A stretch of DNA of 64,000 nucleotides from positions 2,751,001-2,815,000 of the forward strand of contig NZ_CP047030.1 in NCBI RefSeq assembly GCF_009796825.1, in the 5' to 3' direction. Each line of letters starts with the position of its first letter. Within the stretch, counting starts at the first letter, position 1. Shown piece by piece: positions 53,351 to 62,265 of the stretch. A program made the translations under genes and the position numbers. This DNA is from Algibacter sp. L3A6 (GTDB lineage: Bacteria; Bacteroidota; Bacteroidia; Flavobacteriales; Flavobacteriaceae). The notes under the pieces were generated by a model. It was not told the DNA's origin. It saw only the letters and a list, made by a program, of their open reading frames with translations, and made no database searches.

Positions 53351-54205
53351 TTACGAAAAAATTACGGTTTTATTGTTATACACCATAACTTTTCTGTTTG
53401 AATGTGATTTTATCGCATTGGCTAGCACTATTTTTTCTAAATCTCTTCCTTTGGCAATAAGTGCATCTATAGTATATGTATGCGATACGTGTGCAACATC
53501 TTGCTCAATAATTGGTCCGGCATCTAGCTCCTCGGTTACGTAGTGACTTGTAGCTCCAATAATTTTAACACCGCGTTTGTAAGCAGAGTGATAAGGTTTG
53601 GCGCCCACAAAGGCTGGTAAAAAGGAGTGATGTATGTTTATTATTTTATTTGGGTATTTATTTATTAATGTACCAGAAACTATTTGCATGTAGCGAGCCA
53701 GTACAATAAAATCGATATTATGTGCTTCTAGCAACTCTAATTGCTTGACTTCGGCCTGTGCTTTAGTGTCTTTGGTAACAGGAATATGGTAAAACGGTAT
53801 TTTAAAACTATCGGCAATAGGTTTTAAGTCGTTATGGTTACTTATTATAAAAGGAATCTCTAAATTAAGTTCACCAGAATTATAACGGCCTAACAAATCG
53901 TAAAGGCAATGGTCGTATTTAGAAACAAAAAGCGCCATTTTAGGTTTCTTTTCAGAAGAATATATGCGCCATTTCATATTAAACTCATCAGCAATATTAC
54001 TTTTAAAACAATCTTTAAAAGTTTCTGTTGAAAAGTTAACGTCTTGAAATTCACTTTCTAAACGCATGAAAAATATGTTCTGTTCCCGGTCTACATGCTG
54101 ATCTAAGTAAATAACATTACCTTGTTTTTCAGTAATAAAGTTGGTAACCGATGCAATGATGCCAGGTAAATCTTTACAGTGAATGAGTATGGTGATTTTA
54201 TTCAT
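53351..54205 (-). CDS. purU: Formyltetrahydrofolate deformylase
   Basis: 284 aa, cytosolic. Residues 1-85 are an ACT domain (ITILIHCKDLPGIIASVTNFI, then GNVIYLDQHVD). The rest is a formyltransferase-fold catalytic domain with VLARYMQIVSG, the INIHHSFLPAF motif, GVKIIGATSHYVTEELDAGP and IIEQDVAHV, covering the Asn/His/Asp catalytic set. PurU hydrolyses 10-formyl-THF to THF and formate, balancing one-carbon and purine supply. Length is the family norm. It is divergent from the icmF gene across a 147-bp gap. Confidence 0.95.
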   Translation of the reverse strand: MNKITILIHCKDLPGIIASVTNFITEKQGNVIYLDQHVDREQNIFFMRLESEFQDVNFSTETFKDCFKSNIADEFNMKWRIYSSEKKPKMALFVSKYDHCLYDLLGRYNSGELNLEIPFIISNHNDLKPIADSFKIPFYHIPVTKDTKAQAEVKQLELLEAHNIDFIVLARYMQIVSGTLINKYPNKIINIHHSFLPAFVGAKPYHSAYKRGVKIIGATSHYVTEELDAGPIIEQDVAHVSHTYTIDALIAKGRDLEKIVLANAIKSHSNRKVMVYNNKTVIFS

Positions 54206-54293
54206 TAAAACGTACTTGTTAATTTTTGTTAAATGTAAGTTAAAATTAGATAAATTGGAGTTTGCATTTTAAAATTAGATTATCTGTTGCAAA

Positions 54294-54325
54294 TTGTTGA
54301 TATTTTTGAATATTCCGTAAATTCG
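54294..54325 (+). promoter_or_regulatory. Likely promoter of the icmF gene
   Basis: TTGTTG (54294-54299) precedes TAAATTCG (54318-54325) by 18-21 bp, near the flavobacterial TTG-N19-TAnnTTTG pattern with one substitution in the -7 box. A TATTTTTG box at 54301 matches the consensus better but lacks a partner. Leader of about 20 nt to the ATG at 54353. Confidence 0.45.
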
Positions 54326-54352
54326 CAGTTCTAATCATAAGATTTTTTAAGA

Positions 54353-57300
54353 ATGAAACAAATTCCTTCCTACAAACCAAAATATAAAGTTCGAATAGTT
54401 ACAGCAGCATCATTATTTGATGGTCATGATGCTTCTATTAATATTATGCGTCGAATTATTCAGTCTACTGGAGTGGAAGTGATTCATTTAGGCCACGATA
54501 GAAGTGTGGAAGAAGTTGTAAATACAGCCATTCAAGAAGATGTTAATGCTATTTGTTTAACATCGTACCAAGGTGGGCATAACGAGTATTTTAAATACAT
54601 GTTCGATTTGTTGAAGGAACGCGGCGCAGAGCATATCAAAATTTTTGGCGGCGGTGGCGGTGTTATTTTACCTTCGGAAATAAAAGATTTAATGGATTAT
54701 GGTATTTCCAGAATCTATTCTCCAGATGATGGCCGTGAAATGGGCTTGCAGGGCATGATTAATGATTTGGTACAACAATCAGATTTCGCCATTGGCGATC
54801 AACTCGATATAGATGTTGATACTTTGAAGAATAAAAATGATAAAACTATAGCTAGAGTTATTTCTTCTGCAGAGAATTTTCCGGAGATTTCAAAAGTAGT
54901 TTTAGATCAAATTCATAATAAAAATAAAAATTCAAAAACACCAGTTTTGGGTATTACCGGAACTGGTGGTGCAGGAAAATCGAGTTTGGTAGACGAGCTT
55001 GTACGCAGGTTTTTAATAGATTTTCCCGAAAAAACAGTTGGTATTGTTTCTGTAGATCCTTCTAAAAGGAAAACAGGTGGAGCACTTCTAGGTGATAGAA
55101 TCCGTATGAATGCTATTAACAATTCGCGTGTTTATATGCGAAGTTTGGCAACGAGACAGTCTAATTTAGCACTTTCAAAATATGTAAATGAAGCGGTTGA
55201 GGTTTTAAAAGCCGCGGAGTTCGATCTTATTATATTAGAAACTTCGGGAATTGGGCAAAGTGATACGGAAATTATTGAACATTCTGATGTGTCCTTATAT
55301 GTAATGACGCCAGAATTTGGAGCAGCTACTCAACTTGAAAAAATTGATATGCTAGATTTTGCCGATTTGGTGGCTATTAATAAATTTGATAAACGTGGTT
55401 CGCTAGATGCTTTACGCGATGTAAAAAAACAATACATGCGTAATAATAATTTGTGGGATACCCATCAGGACGATTTACCGGTTTTCGGAACCATTGCATC
55501 GCAGTTTAACGATCCGGGAATGAATACGCTTTACAAAGCTATTATGGATACTTTGGTTGAAAAAGCGAGTGCAGATTTAAAATCAACCTTTACCATTTCT
55601 AATGAAATGAGTGAAAAGATTTTTGTAATTCCGCCAAATAGAACACGTTACTTATCTGAAATTGCTGAAAACAACCGTGCTTACGATAAAAAAGGCTTGG
55701 AACAGTTTGAAGTGGCACAGAAGCTATACGGCATCTATAAAACCATTTGTTCTGTAATGAATGTGTCATCGAACGAAGTTGAGATGTCGCTTATTGGAAA
55801 ATTAGGATTAAATGATGATGAAATTCTTCGACAAGCAGAGAATGACAAAGGAATTGTGATTCCGACAGGAGGAGGGACCTCTGACGAGGAATCTCAAAGA
55901 AGTTTATTGAAACTACTTATAAAAGAATTTGATAGAGTAAAATTAAACCTCGATCCTTACAACTGGGAAATTATTACCACTTGGGACGAGAAAGTAAAAA
56001 AATATAAAAATCCAATCTATAGCTTTAAAGTTAGAGATAAGGATATTAATATTGAAACACATTCCGAGTCATTATCGCATTTGCAGATTCCTAAAATTGC
56101 CTTACCAAAATATCAAGCTTGGGGCGATCTACTAAAATGGTGCTTACAAGAAAATGTACCTGGAGAATTTCCATACACATCTGGTTTGTATCCATTTAAA
56201 AGAACGGGAGAAGATCCGGCCAGAATGTTTGCTGGCGAAGGCGGACCAGAACGTACCAATAAACGTTTTCATTATGTAAGTGCAGGGTTGCCGGCAAAAC
56301 GTTTGTCTACTGCTTTTGATAGTGTTACACTTTACGGAAACGATCCGGATTTACGTCCAGATATTTACGGTAAAATTGGAAATGCAGGAGTTTCCATTTG
56401 TTGTTTAGACGATGCTAAGAAACTATATTCTGGTTTCGATTTGGCACACGTAATGACTTCGGTTAGTATGACGATTAATGGGCCAGCTCCAATGTTACTT
56501 GGCTTTTTTATGAATGCGGCCATAGACCAACAATGTGAGGTTTATATAAAAGAAAATAATTTAGAAACTGAGGTAGAGGCTAAAATAGCTAAAATTTATA
56601 AAGGTAAAGAGCGCCCAAAATACAACGGCGATTTACCTGAAAGTAACAACGGTTTAGGTTTAATGCTTTTAGGTGTAACTGGAGATCAGGTGTTACCCTC
56701 AGATGTTTATGCAGAAATTAAAATAAATACCATTGCTCAAGTTCGTGGTACCGTTCAGGCCGATATTTTAAAAGAAGACCAAGCACAAAACACCTGTATT
56801 TTTTCAACAGAGTTTGCATTACGACTTATGGGCGATGTGCAAGAGTATTTTATAGATAATAATGTACGTAATTTTTATTCGGTTTCTATTTCTGGATATC
56901 ATATTGCCGAAGCAGGAGCAAACCCCATTACTCAATTGGCATTAACCTTATCTAACGGTTTCACTTACGTGGAATATTATTTAAGCCGTGGCATGGATAT
57001 TAATAAATTCGGACCAAACTTGTCGTTCTTCTTCTCCAATGGTATCGATCCGGAATATGCGGTAATTGGTCGTGTAGCTCGTAAAATTTGGGCAAAAGCC
57101 ATGAAACATAAGTATGGTGCAAACGCTAGAGCACAAATGCTTAAATACCATATTCAAACATCTGGTAGAAGCTTACATGCTCAAGAAATTGATTTTAACG
57201 ATATCCGTACAACACTTCAGGCTCTATACGCTATTTACGACAACTGTAACTCGCTACACACAAATGCTTATGATGAAGCGATTACAACGCCAACAGAGGA

Positions 57301-57838
57301 GTCCGTACGTCGTGCTATGGCTATTCAGCTTATCATTAATAAAGAGTTAGGATTGAATAAAAATGAAAATCCAATACAAGGCTCGTTTATTATTGAGGAA
57401 TTAACCGATTTGGTAGAGGAAGCCGTATTGTTAGAGTTTGATAGAATAACAGAACGTGGTGGAGTTTTAGGAGCCATGGAAACCATGTATCAACGTAGTA
57501 AAATACAAGAAGAAAGTTTGTATTATGAAACTTTAAAACATAATGGTGATTTTCCGATAATTGGAGTAAACACCTTTTTAAGTAGCCAAGGTTCGCCAAC
57601 GGTTCTACCTGCGGAAGTTATTCGTGCTACTGAAGAAGAAAAACAATTTCAAATTAAAACATTAAAAAATCTGCATAGCGCACACAAAACAGAAGCTTTA
57701 TTAAAAGAGCTTCAACATAAAGCAGTGAATAATGAAAATATATTCGAAGCCTTAATGGAGGTTTGTAAAGTGTGTTCTTTAGGGCAAATTACAAATGCCT
57801 TGTTTGAAGTAGGAGGGCAGTATCGCCGAAATATGTAA
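54353..57838 (+). CDS. icmF: Fused acyl-CoA mutase with G-protein chaperone (IcmF-type)
   Basis: 1161 aa, cytosolic. Three parts in order: an N-terminal cobalamin-binding domain (LFDGHDAS at 21-28, IFGGGGGVI), a MeaB-like GTPase (GITGTGGAGKSS near 200 with the P-loop, then VSVDPSKRKTGGALLGDRIRM), and a C-terminal mutase barrel (YPFKRTGEDPARMFAGEGG). The order and length match IcmF, which interconverts isobutyryl-CoA and n-butyryl-CoA with adenosylcobalamin and has its own chaperone. Phe in YPFKRTG, where methylmalonyl-CoA mutase has Tyr, favours IcmF. Substrate preference still needs assay. Many genomes label it simply a methylmalonyl-CoA mutase family protein. Confidence 0.88.
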   Translation: MKQIPSYKPKYKVRIVTAASLFDGHDASINIMRRIIQSTGVEVIHLGHDRSVEEVVNTAIQEDVNAICLTSYQGGHNEYFKYMFDLLKERGAEHIKIFGGGGGVILPSEIKDLMDYGISRIYSPDDGREMGLQGMINDLVQQSDFAIGDQLDIDVDTLKNKNDKTIARVISSAENFPEISKVVLDQIHNKNKNSKTPVLGITGTGGAGKSSLVDELVRRFLIDFPEKTVGIVSVDPSKRKTGGALLGDRIRMNAINNSRVYMRSLATRQSNLALSKYVNEAVEVLKAAEFDLIILETSGIGQSDTEIIEHSDVSLYVMTPEFGAATQLEKIDMLDFADLVAINKFDKRGSLDALRDVKKQYMRNNNLWDTHQDDLPVFGTIASQFNDPGMNTLYKAIMDTLVEKASADLKSTFTISNEMSEKIFVIPPNRTRYLSEIAENNRAYDKKGLEQFEVAQKLYGIYKTICSVMNVSSNEVEMSLIGKLGLNDDEILRQAENDKGIVIPTGGGTSDEESQRSLLKLLIKEFDRVKLNLDPYNWEIITTWDEKVKKYKNPIYSFKVRDKDINIETHSESLSHLQIPKIALPKYQAWGDLLKWCLQENVPGEFPYTSGLYPFKRTGEDPARMFAGEGGPERTNKRFHYVSAGLPAKRLSTAFDSVTLYGNDPDLRPDIYGKIGNAGVSICCLDDAKKLYSGFDLAHVMTSVSMTINGPAPMLLGFFMNAAIDQQCEVYIKENNLETEVEAKIAKIYKGKERPKYNGDLPESNNGLGLMLLGVTGDQVLPSDVYAEIKINTIAQVRGTVQADILKEDQAQNTCIFSTEFALRLMGDVQEYFIDNNVRNFYSVSISGYHIAEAGANPITQLALTLSNGFTYVEYYLSRGMDINKFGPNLSFFFSNGIDPEYAVIGRVARKIWAKAMKHKYGANARAQMLKYHIQTSGRSLHAQEIDFNDIRTTLQALYAIYDNCNSLHTNAYDEAITTPTEESVRRAMAIQLIINKELGLNKNENPIQGSFIIEELTDLVEEAVLLEFDRITERGGVLGAMETMYQRSKIQEESLYYETLKHNGDFPIIGVNTFLSSQGSPTVLPAEVIRATEEEKQFQIKTLKNLHSAHKTEALLKELQHKAVNNENIFEALMEVCKVCSLGQITNALFEVGGQYRRNM

Positions 57839-57970
57839 ACAGCACATTTAAATAGTTAATAGAATACTTTTAGGATAGTTTTTGAGACCTTAAAATAGTT
57901 TGAGGTCTCGAAGCTTCTGTTTTATTAAAAAGTGCTTAGAGCGAAATACAAGAAACTTATAAAAAGCAAA

Positions 57971-58006
57971 AAACCTTTAAATCAAAAGATTTAAAGGTTT
58001 TTTTTG
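57971..58006. terminator. Strong terminator between icmF and the tRNA-Lys genes
   Basis: A perfect 13-bp stem (AAACCTTTAAATC, loop AAAA, complement to 58000), followed on the forward strand by a T-run. It serves the rightward icmF transcript and the leftward tRNA transcript. Confidence 0.85.
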
Positions 58007-58079
58007 TGACCGGGCTGGGGCTCGAACCCAGGACCCTCTCCTTAAAAGGGAGATGCTCTACCAACTGAGCTACCAGGTC
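58007..58079 (-). tRNA. tRNA-Lys(TTT), copy 1
   Basis: 73 nt. Reading the reverse strand: acceptor GACCTGG against CCCGGTC with discriminator A, D-arm GCTC...GAGC, anticodon loop CTTTTAA (anticodon TTT), and T-arm CTGGG TTCGAGC CCCAG. CCA is not encoded. One acceptor pair is mismatched (T-C). It is identical to copy 2. A promoter lies upstream at 58121-58150 and a terminator downstream at 57971. Confidence 0.97.
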
Positions 58080-58120
58080 ATTATTTTAAAATAAATACTA
58101 ACAGTAATTGTTAGCGGGTG

Positions 58121-58150
58121 CAAATATAACATCTTTAATTAGAAAAACAA
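58121..58150 (-). promoter_or_regulatory. Promoter of tRNA-Lys copy 1
   Basis: On the reverse strand TTG (58150-58148), 19 bp, then TATATTTG (58128-58121). This fits the Bacteroidota -33/-7 consensus exactly. The same arrangement and the following GCACCCGCTAAC recur for copy 2. Confidence 0.8.
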
Positions 58151-58200
58151 TTATATTTGTAATTAAACTTAAGTTTTTTTTAATAAAAACCTTAATAAAA

Positions 58201-58233
58201 AAACCTACAAATTTTTCAATCTATAGGTTTTTG
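58201..58233. terminator. Terminator after tRNA-Lys copy 2
   Basis: AAACCTA (58201-58207) and TAGGTTT (58224-58230) with A- and T-runs outside. It ends the copy 2 transcript before copy 1's promoter. Confidence 0.65.
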
Positions 58234-58306
58234 TGACCGGGCTGGGGCTCGAACCCAGGACCCTCTCCTTAAAAGGGAGATGCTCTACCAACTGAGCTAC
58301 CAGGTC
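58234..58306 (-). tRNA. tRNA-Lys(TTT), copy 2
   Basis: Same 73 nt as copy 1, 227 bp away, in the same orientation. It carries the same TTT anticodon and the same single acceptor mismatch. Each copy has its own promoter and terminator, so they are separate transcripts that arose by tandem duplication. Confidence 0.97.
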
Positions 58307-58343
58307 ATTATTTCAAAGTTGTTAACATTGCTGTTAGCGGGTG

Positions 58344-58373
58344 CAAATATAAAACCTTTCTTTAATAAAACAA
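58344..58373 (-). promoter_or_regulatory. Promoter of tRNA-Lys copy 2
   Basis: On the reverse strand TTG (58373-58371), 19 bp, then TATATTTG (58351-58344), the same spacing as copy 1. About 38 bp separate the -7 box from the tRNA 5' end. Confidence 0.8.
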
Positions 58374-58448
58374 CACTTTTTTTAAATAAATTTCGTTTTT
58401 TTGCATCTGTAAATCGTATGTTTTTAAAAATCAATTCTTAACGAAAAA

Positions 58449-58970
58449 ATGATAATAGTTTTAATGGGGTATATGGCTTCCGGAAAGTCAACAATTGGAA
58501 AAAGATTAGCGAAAAAACTAAATTATAATTTTATTGATTTAGATGATTTAATTGAATCTAAAGAAAATGCTTCGGTTTCCGAGGTGTTTAAATCTAAAGG
58601 TGAAATCTATTTCAGAAAACAAGAAGCATTTTATTTGCGTGAGCAACTTCAATCTAAAGAAGATATTATTTTATCTGTTGGTGGAGGTACGCCTTGCTAC
58701 AGTAGGAATATGGATGCTATTTTAAGTGCCGAGAATGCAAAGAGTGTGTATTTAAAGGCGTCTATACCTACATTAATTGAAAAGTTAATGAAGAAAAAGG
58801 CAACACGCCCTTTAATAGCGCATATTGAAACCGAGGAGGCTATGGCCGAATTTATAGGTAAACACTTATTTGAACGTGCTTATTACTACAATCAGGCCAA
58901 TGTTAAGGTGTCTATTGATGGTAGATCTAAAAAGGAAGTTACAAAAGATGTTTTTGATAGCTTATTCTAA
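58449..58970 (+). CDS. aroK: Shikimate kinase
   Basis: 173 aa, cytosolic. GYMASGKST (residues 7-15) is the P-loop, FIDLDDLIE holds the conserved Asp of the shikimate-binding site, YFRKQEAFYL the Arg-Glu segment, and SVGGGTPCY the Gly-rich substrate loop. KATRPLI corresponds to the lid Arg region. It phosphorylates shikimate at the 3-hydroxyl with ATP in the aromatic amino acid pathway. Length is the family norm. Its 3' end overlaps the convergent phosphoribosyltransferase gene by 9 bp. Confidence 0.95.
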   Translation: MIIVLMGYMASGKSTIGKRLAKKLNYNFIDLDDLIESKENASVSEVFKSKGEIYFRKQEAFYLREQLQSKEDIILSVGGGTPCYSRNMDAILSAENAKSVYLKASIPTLIEKLMKKKATRPLIAHIETEEAMAEFIGKHLFERAYYYNQANVKVSIDGRSKKEVTKDVFDSLF

Positions 58971-59465
58971 AATAGCTTCAAAGTTTTTACCTTCTAAAAT
59001 AACATTAACGTGTTCATGCAACGAGGTAGAAAGCGAAATACCTTTATAATCTGCCTTTACAGGGTATTTTTTATGGTTTCTGTTTACTAAAACAGCCGTT
59101 TTAAATTGCTTTAAAGGCACATTTAAAAAGTGTTTAACGCCATAAATTAGTGTGGTTCCGGAGTTTAAAACATCATCTACTAATACAATAGATTTGTTTT
59201 TGTAATCTTCGGGATCCATAGACGTTTTAATCTCCTGCCACGGATTTTTTTTATCGATACTTACTTTACATAGTGAAACATTAATTTCAGAAATTTTTTG
59301 CAATGCTAATTTTAGTTTTTTTGCAAAAACATAGCCGTTACTGTCTATTCCTGCTAAAATCACCTCCGTTTCATCTATGTTACTTTCATAAATTTGAAAA
59401 GCAATTCGACGTATTTTGTGGTTAATTTCGGTGTGATTTAAAATAATGTTGCTTGTGGCAGTCAT
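58962..59465 (-). CDS. Phosphoribosyltransferase family protein (PyrR-like)
   Basis: 167 aa. IVLVDDVLNSGTTL is the PRPP-binding loop of type I phosphoribosyltransferases; the upstream GIDSNGYVFAKKL strand fits the same fold. Size matches PyrR, the pyrimidine-operon regulator/uracil phosphoribosyltransferase, but no pyr genes are adjacent and the RNA-binding face cannot be judged. The nucleobase is therefore not assigned. It converges on aroK with a 9-bp overlap of the two stop regions. Confidence 0.85.
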   Translation of the reverse strand: MTATSNIILNHTEINHKIRRIAFQIYESNIDETEVILAGIDSNGYVFAKKLKLALQKISEINVSLCKVSIDKKNPWQEIKTSMDPEDYKNKSIVLVDDVLNSGTTLIYGVKHFLNVPLKQFKTAVLVNRNHKKYPVKADYKGISLSTSLHEHVNVILEGKNFEAILE

Positions 59466-59578
59466 AATAGATAGCGTTTAAAGTATAAAATTAAGTTTTT
59501 TAATTCGTTTTAGCAGTTTTATATCAATCAAAGTTGACGATATAAGCGTTCGGTTTAAACCTTTTTTTAGAAAAATAA

Positions 59579-59965
59579 TTATTCTTCTTCATCAAAAAGA
59601 GGATCTTCAGTATAGCCATCAATATCTCTACGATCTTTTTTAGTAGGGCGACCCACTCCTTTTTTTCTATAATAATCTTTCGAGTATTTTAAAAGTTCTT
59701 GAGCTTCAAATTGTTCCTTTGGAGTTGAGTCTGTTCTATAAAGATCTACAAGCTTTGCTCCAACACGGCTTTCTGGAATATCGTTAACCTTTAAACGATA
59801 GTTAATTTGGTTCTTTCGGAGTTCAACAATATCCTGAGGATAAACATCTCTACTTGGTTTTACTTGGTCGTTATTTATTCTAACCTGACCCTTTTTGCAA
59901 GCCGTTGTAGCCAAGGTTCTCGTTTTATAATATCTAATACACCATAAATACTTATCAATCCGCAT
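59579..59965 (-). CDS. S4-domain RNA-binding protein, Hsp15-like
   Basis: 128 aa. The N-terminal 60 residues are an S4 domain: MRIDKYLWCIRYYKTRTLAT, CKKGQVRINNDQVKPSRDV, then YPQDIVELRK. A basic tail with GVGRPTKKDRRDIDGY follows and ends acidic. The family (Hsp15/HslR) binds free 50S subunits carrying nascent chains in E. coli, and other members bind rRNA. The role in Bacteroidota is less clear. Reverse strand, divergent from the FKBP-like gene. Confidence 0.88.
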   Translation of the reverse strand: MRIDKYLWCIRYYKTRTLATTACKKGQVRINNDQVKPSRDVYPQDIVELRKNQINYRLKVNDIPESRVGAKLVDLYRTDSTPKEQFEAQELLKYSKDYYRKKGVGRPTKKDRRDIDGYTEDPLFDEEE

Positions 59966-60054
59966 ACAATTATTGTAAAAACTTCGTTAATGTTGTTGTG
60001 CAAGATTAAATATTCTTGAATAAAGTGTATCTTGCGCGTCAAAAATACGCAATA

Positions 60055-61032
60055 ATGAGTTTAAGAAAAATAAGTTTTTTAATATTAAGTTTAGTTTTAG
60101 TTTTTTCGGCCTGTAAGAAGGATGACGACGCTGATGACGTTGTTGTTGTTGAAGAAAATGATAGAACAGAACAGCAAGTTGAAGATAATGAAGCCTTACT
60201 TACGTATTTAGAAAGCCATTACTTTAATGCAAGTGATTTTCAAGGAGAAGATGTAAACCCTAATATTGGTGATTTAGAATTAACAGAATTATTAGATGGT
60301 GAGACTTTGCCTGAAGGTAGCATTTTGCTAAGTTCTTTATTGAACAATGCCGATGCCGATTTTGTACTAGATGCGAAAGAAGTGGTTTATGCAGAAACTG
60401 ATTATATTGTATACATATTACATTTAAATGATGGTGGTGGCGATGAATCTCCTAACTTTTGTGATGATGTGAGAGTGAGATATGAAGGATCTGGATTAGA
60501 TGGTACTGTTTTCGATAGCGCTGTTAACCCTGTGAATTTAGATTTAATAGATTTAATTCCAGCTTGGAGAAAAGTTTTAACCGACTTTAATTCAGCTGAA
60601 ACTATTGCAGATGGAGCAGATGGTACTGTAGCTTACTCTAACCATGGAGCGGGCGTTATGTTTCTTCCTTCAGGACTTGGTTATTTTTCTTCTAGTTTAA
60701 CAGATATTTCAGCTTACTCACCTTTAATTTTTAAATTCGATTTATTACAGACTACTGTAAACGATCATGATTTTGATGGTGTGCCATCTTATCTTGAAGA
60801 TTTAAATGGTGATGGTGAATTTACAGTTAATTATGATGATTTAGAAGATACTACAGACGATGATACTGATGGTGATGGAACACCAGATTATGCTGATACG
60901 GATGATGATAATGATGGTGTTTTCTCTATATATGAAGATATAGACGAAGATGGTAACCCAGGAAATGATATTGGTGCTAATGGCATTGCAAAATATCTAG
61001 ATATTACAGAAACAGAATCTAATCAAGATTAA
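60055..61032 (+). CDS. FKBP-like peptidyl-prolyl isomerase lipoprotein
   Basis: 325 aa from the ATG at 60055, which starts a signal ending in VFSAC; the ATG at 60016 adds 13 residues before it. After an acidic linker the FKBP fold is visible: VRVRYEGSGLDGTVFDSAV, then LDLIDLIPAWRKVLTDF, and HGAGVMFLPSGLGYFSS near the end. The C-terminal 70 residues are a calcium-binding-like Asp-rich tail (DHDFDGVPSYLEDLNGDGE, DTDGDGTPDYADTDDDNDG). Several usual FKBP active-site aromatics are altered, so activity is unsure. Probably membrane-anchored folding or binding protein. Confidence 0.8.
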   Translation: MSLRKISFLILSLVLVFSACKKDDDADDVVVVEENDRTEQQVEDNEALLTYLESHYFNASDFQGEDVNPNIGDLELTELLDGETLPEGSILLSSLLNNADADFVLDAKEVVYAETDYIVYILHLNDGGGDESPNFCDDVRVRYEGSGLDGTVFDSAVNPVNLDLIDLIPAWRKVLTDFNSAETIADGADGTVAYSNHGAGVMFLPSGLGYFSSSLTDISAYSPLIFKFDLLQTTVNDHDFDGVPSYLEDLNGDGEFTVNYDDLEDTTDDDTDGDGTPDYADTDDDNDGVFSIYEDIDEDGNPGNDIGANGIAKYLDITETESNQD

Positions 61033-61050
61033 TTAGATTTTTAATTCATA

Positions 61051-61085
61051 AAAAAAAGGAGTAGCTAATCGCTACTCCTTTTTTT
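61051..61085. terminator. Bidirectional terminator between convergent genes
   Basis: A perfect 15-bp stem (AAAAAAAGGAGTAGC, loop TAATC, complement to 61085) with A- and T-runs inside the arms. The right arm overlaps the last codons and stop of the DUF1456 gene. Confidence 0.85.
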
Positions 61086-61326
61086 GTGGTTTCTTTTCTC
61101 CTTTTTTAGGCATTGGTCCTCTTAAATGAATTACTAAGCCATTAAGGAAATTACGTAAAACTTGATCGCCGCATTCCATATACTTCGGGTGATCGTCGCG
61201 TCTAAAGAACGCACCCAATTCACTTTTAGAAATTCTGAAATCTACAAGTTCTAAAATTTTTACAATTTCATCATCACGTAGTTTTAATGCCACGCGTAAC
61301 TTTTTTAAAATGTCGTTATTTGTCAT
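61072..61326 (-). CDS. DUF1456 (YehS-like) protein, single repeat
   Basis: 84 aa. NNDILKKLRVALKLRDDEIVKIL and KSELGAFFRRDDHPKYMECGDQVLRNFLNGLVIHLRGP match one repeat of DUF1456; E. coli YehS and most family members carry two such repeats in about 150 aa. The C-terminus is a lysine-rich tail. The function is not known; a nucleic-acid role has been suggested only by the basic tail. It ends inside the shared terminator. Confidence 0.8.
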   Translation of the reverse strand: MTNNDILKKLRVALKLRDDEIVKILELVDFRISKSELGAFFRRDDHPKYMECGDQVLRNFLNGLVIHLRGPMPKKGEKKPQKKE

Positions 61327-61851
61327 ATTTTGAATAGCAATTGCTGTTTTTACAGTTTAAATTAGGTTTGAAATAGTCCTTTTATCGAGAAATGTAAAAT
61401 TAAGATATTAAAATTTAAGTTAACTTAATATTTTAAATAGAATTTTAGTTAGTATTTCTTACTTCATTAAAAAAAATAATCATTTTATCGGGTGAACTTA
61501 GCAATGCTGTGCATTTCATCGATTTTTACTTTTGAAATAGTACGACCTGATGTTTTTGTTTTCTATCTGTGAATTAATTCTGTAAAATACTGAAACGAGG
61601 AGGGTTGTGTGTAGTATTCCTTTGGAACCTCTTGATTTATTAGGCTGTTTGAAAGGTTCTTAATATTCTGTTAATAAGGACTATAAAAGATAAAACGCAA
61701 TTTTATTAGATGAAATTTTTTGAAACATTGATGAAATAAAGAAAAACACGATAAAATACCATAGTCTTTTCGATAAGCTACATTATATCCTCGATTAGTT
61801 TTTAATGTTTCTGCTTAAATTTATGGTATAACCCTCAAAATTAGTTTAAAA
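61327..61851. other. Intergenic region without a gene
   Basis: 525 bp, AT-rich. The only feature I see is a perfect 14-bp palindrome TTAAGTTAACTTAA (61415-61428) within a longer AT-rich near-palindrome, about 90 bp above the DUF1456 start. It could be an operator for that gene. No promoter of either neighbour is clear. Confidence 0.6.
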
Positions 61852-62265
61852 ATGATTAATAGAGCCCAGAAATTGCATCTCTTGTCCGAAATGATTGCTT
61901 TTGCGAAGCACGACAAGGATATAAAAAATATAGAATATAATTTTTTGCTAGGCGTTGCCAAGCAATTAGAGATAGAACGTGAAGATTTTGAATATTTAAT
62001 TAAAAATCCAATAAACTATACCCACTTAAAATCGCATAGCGAACGTATTGTACAATTCCATAGACTTGTGCTATTAATGAATATAGAGCAAGAACATGGT
62101 GGAGGAAACAATTCTAAAGGTGTAATTAAATTATACAATTTTGGTTTACGTATGGGCTTAAGTCACGAGTCTATCACTAAAGTACTTTATTTAATGGAGA
62201 GTTTCCCGAATAAAATTGTACCACCAGATGTTTTAATAGATATATTTAAAACACAGTATAATTAA
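61852..62265 (+). CDS. TerB-like helical protein
   Basis: 137 aa, no signal. AQKLHLLSEMIAFAKHDKDIKNIEYNFLLGVAKQLEIEREDFEYLI has the two-helix acidic pattern of TerB/DjlA-N domains, with the metal-like Asp/Glu positions partly kept. Similar proteins next to uvrB in flavobacteria are sometimes mislabelled as excinuclease subunits. No function is assigned. The stop codon lies inside a 17-bp tandem repeat. Confidence 0.6.
   Translation: MINRAQKLHLLSEMIAFAKHDKDIKNIEYNFLLGVAKQLEIEREDFEYLIKNPINYTHLKSHSERIVQFHRLVLLMNIEQEHGGGNNSKGVIKLYNFGLRMGLSHESITKVLYLMESFPNKIVPPDVLIDIFKTQYN

Noticed and set aside
57884..57909. GAGACCT/AGGTCTC hairpin after icmF
   Set aside because: No T-run follows; the stronger stem at 57971 is the better terminator, so I left this as an unassigned inverted repeat.
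58007..58306. Repeated 73-nt units suggesting a CRISPR-like array
   Set aside because: The units fold as tRNA-Lys with complete cloverleaf features; there are only two and no cas genes.
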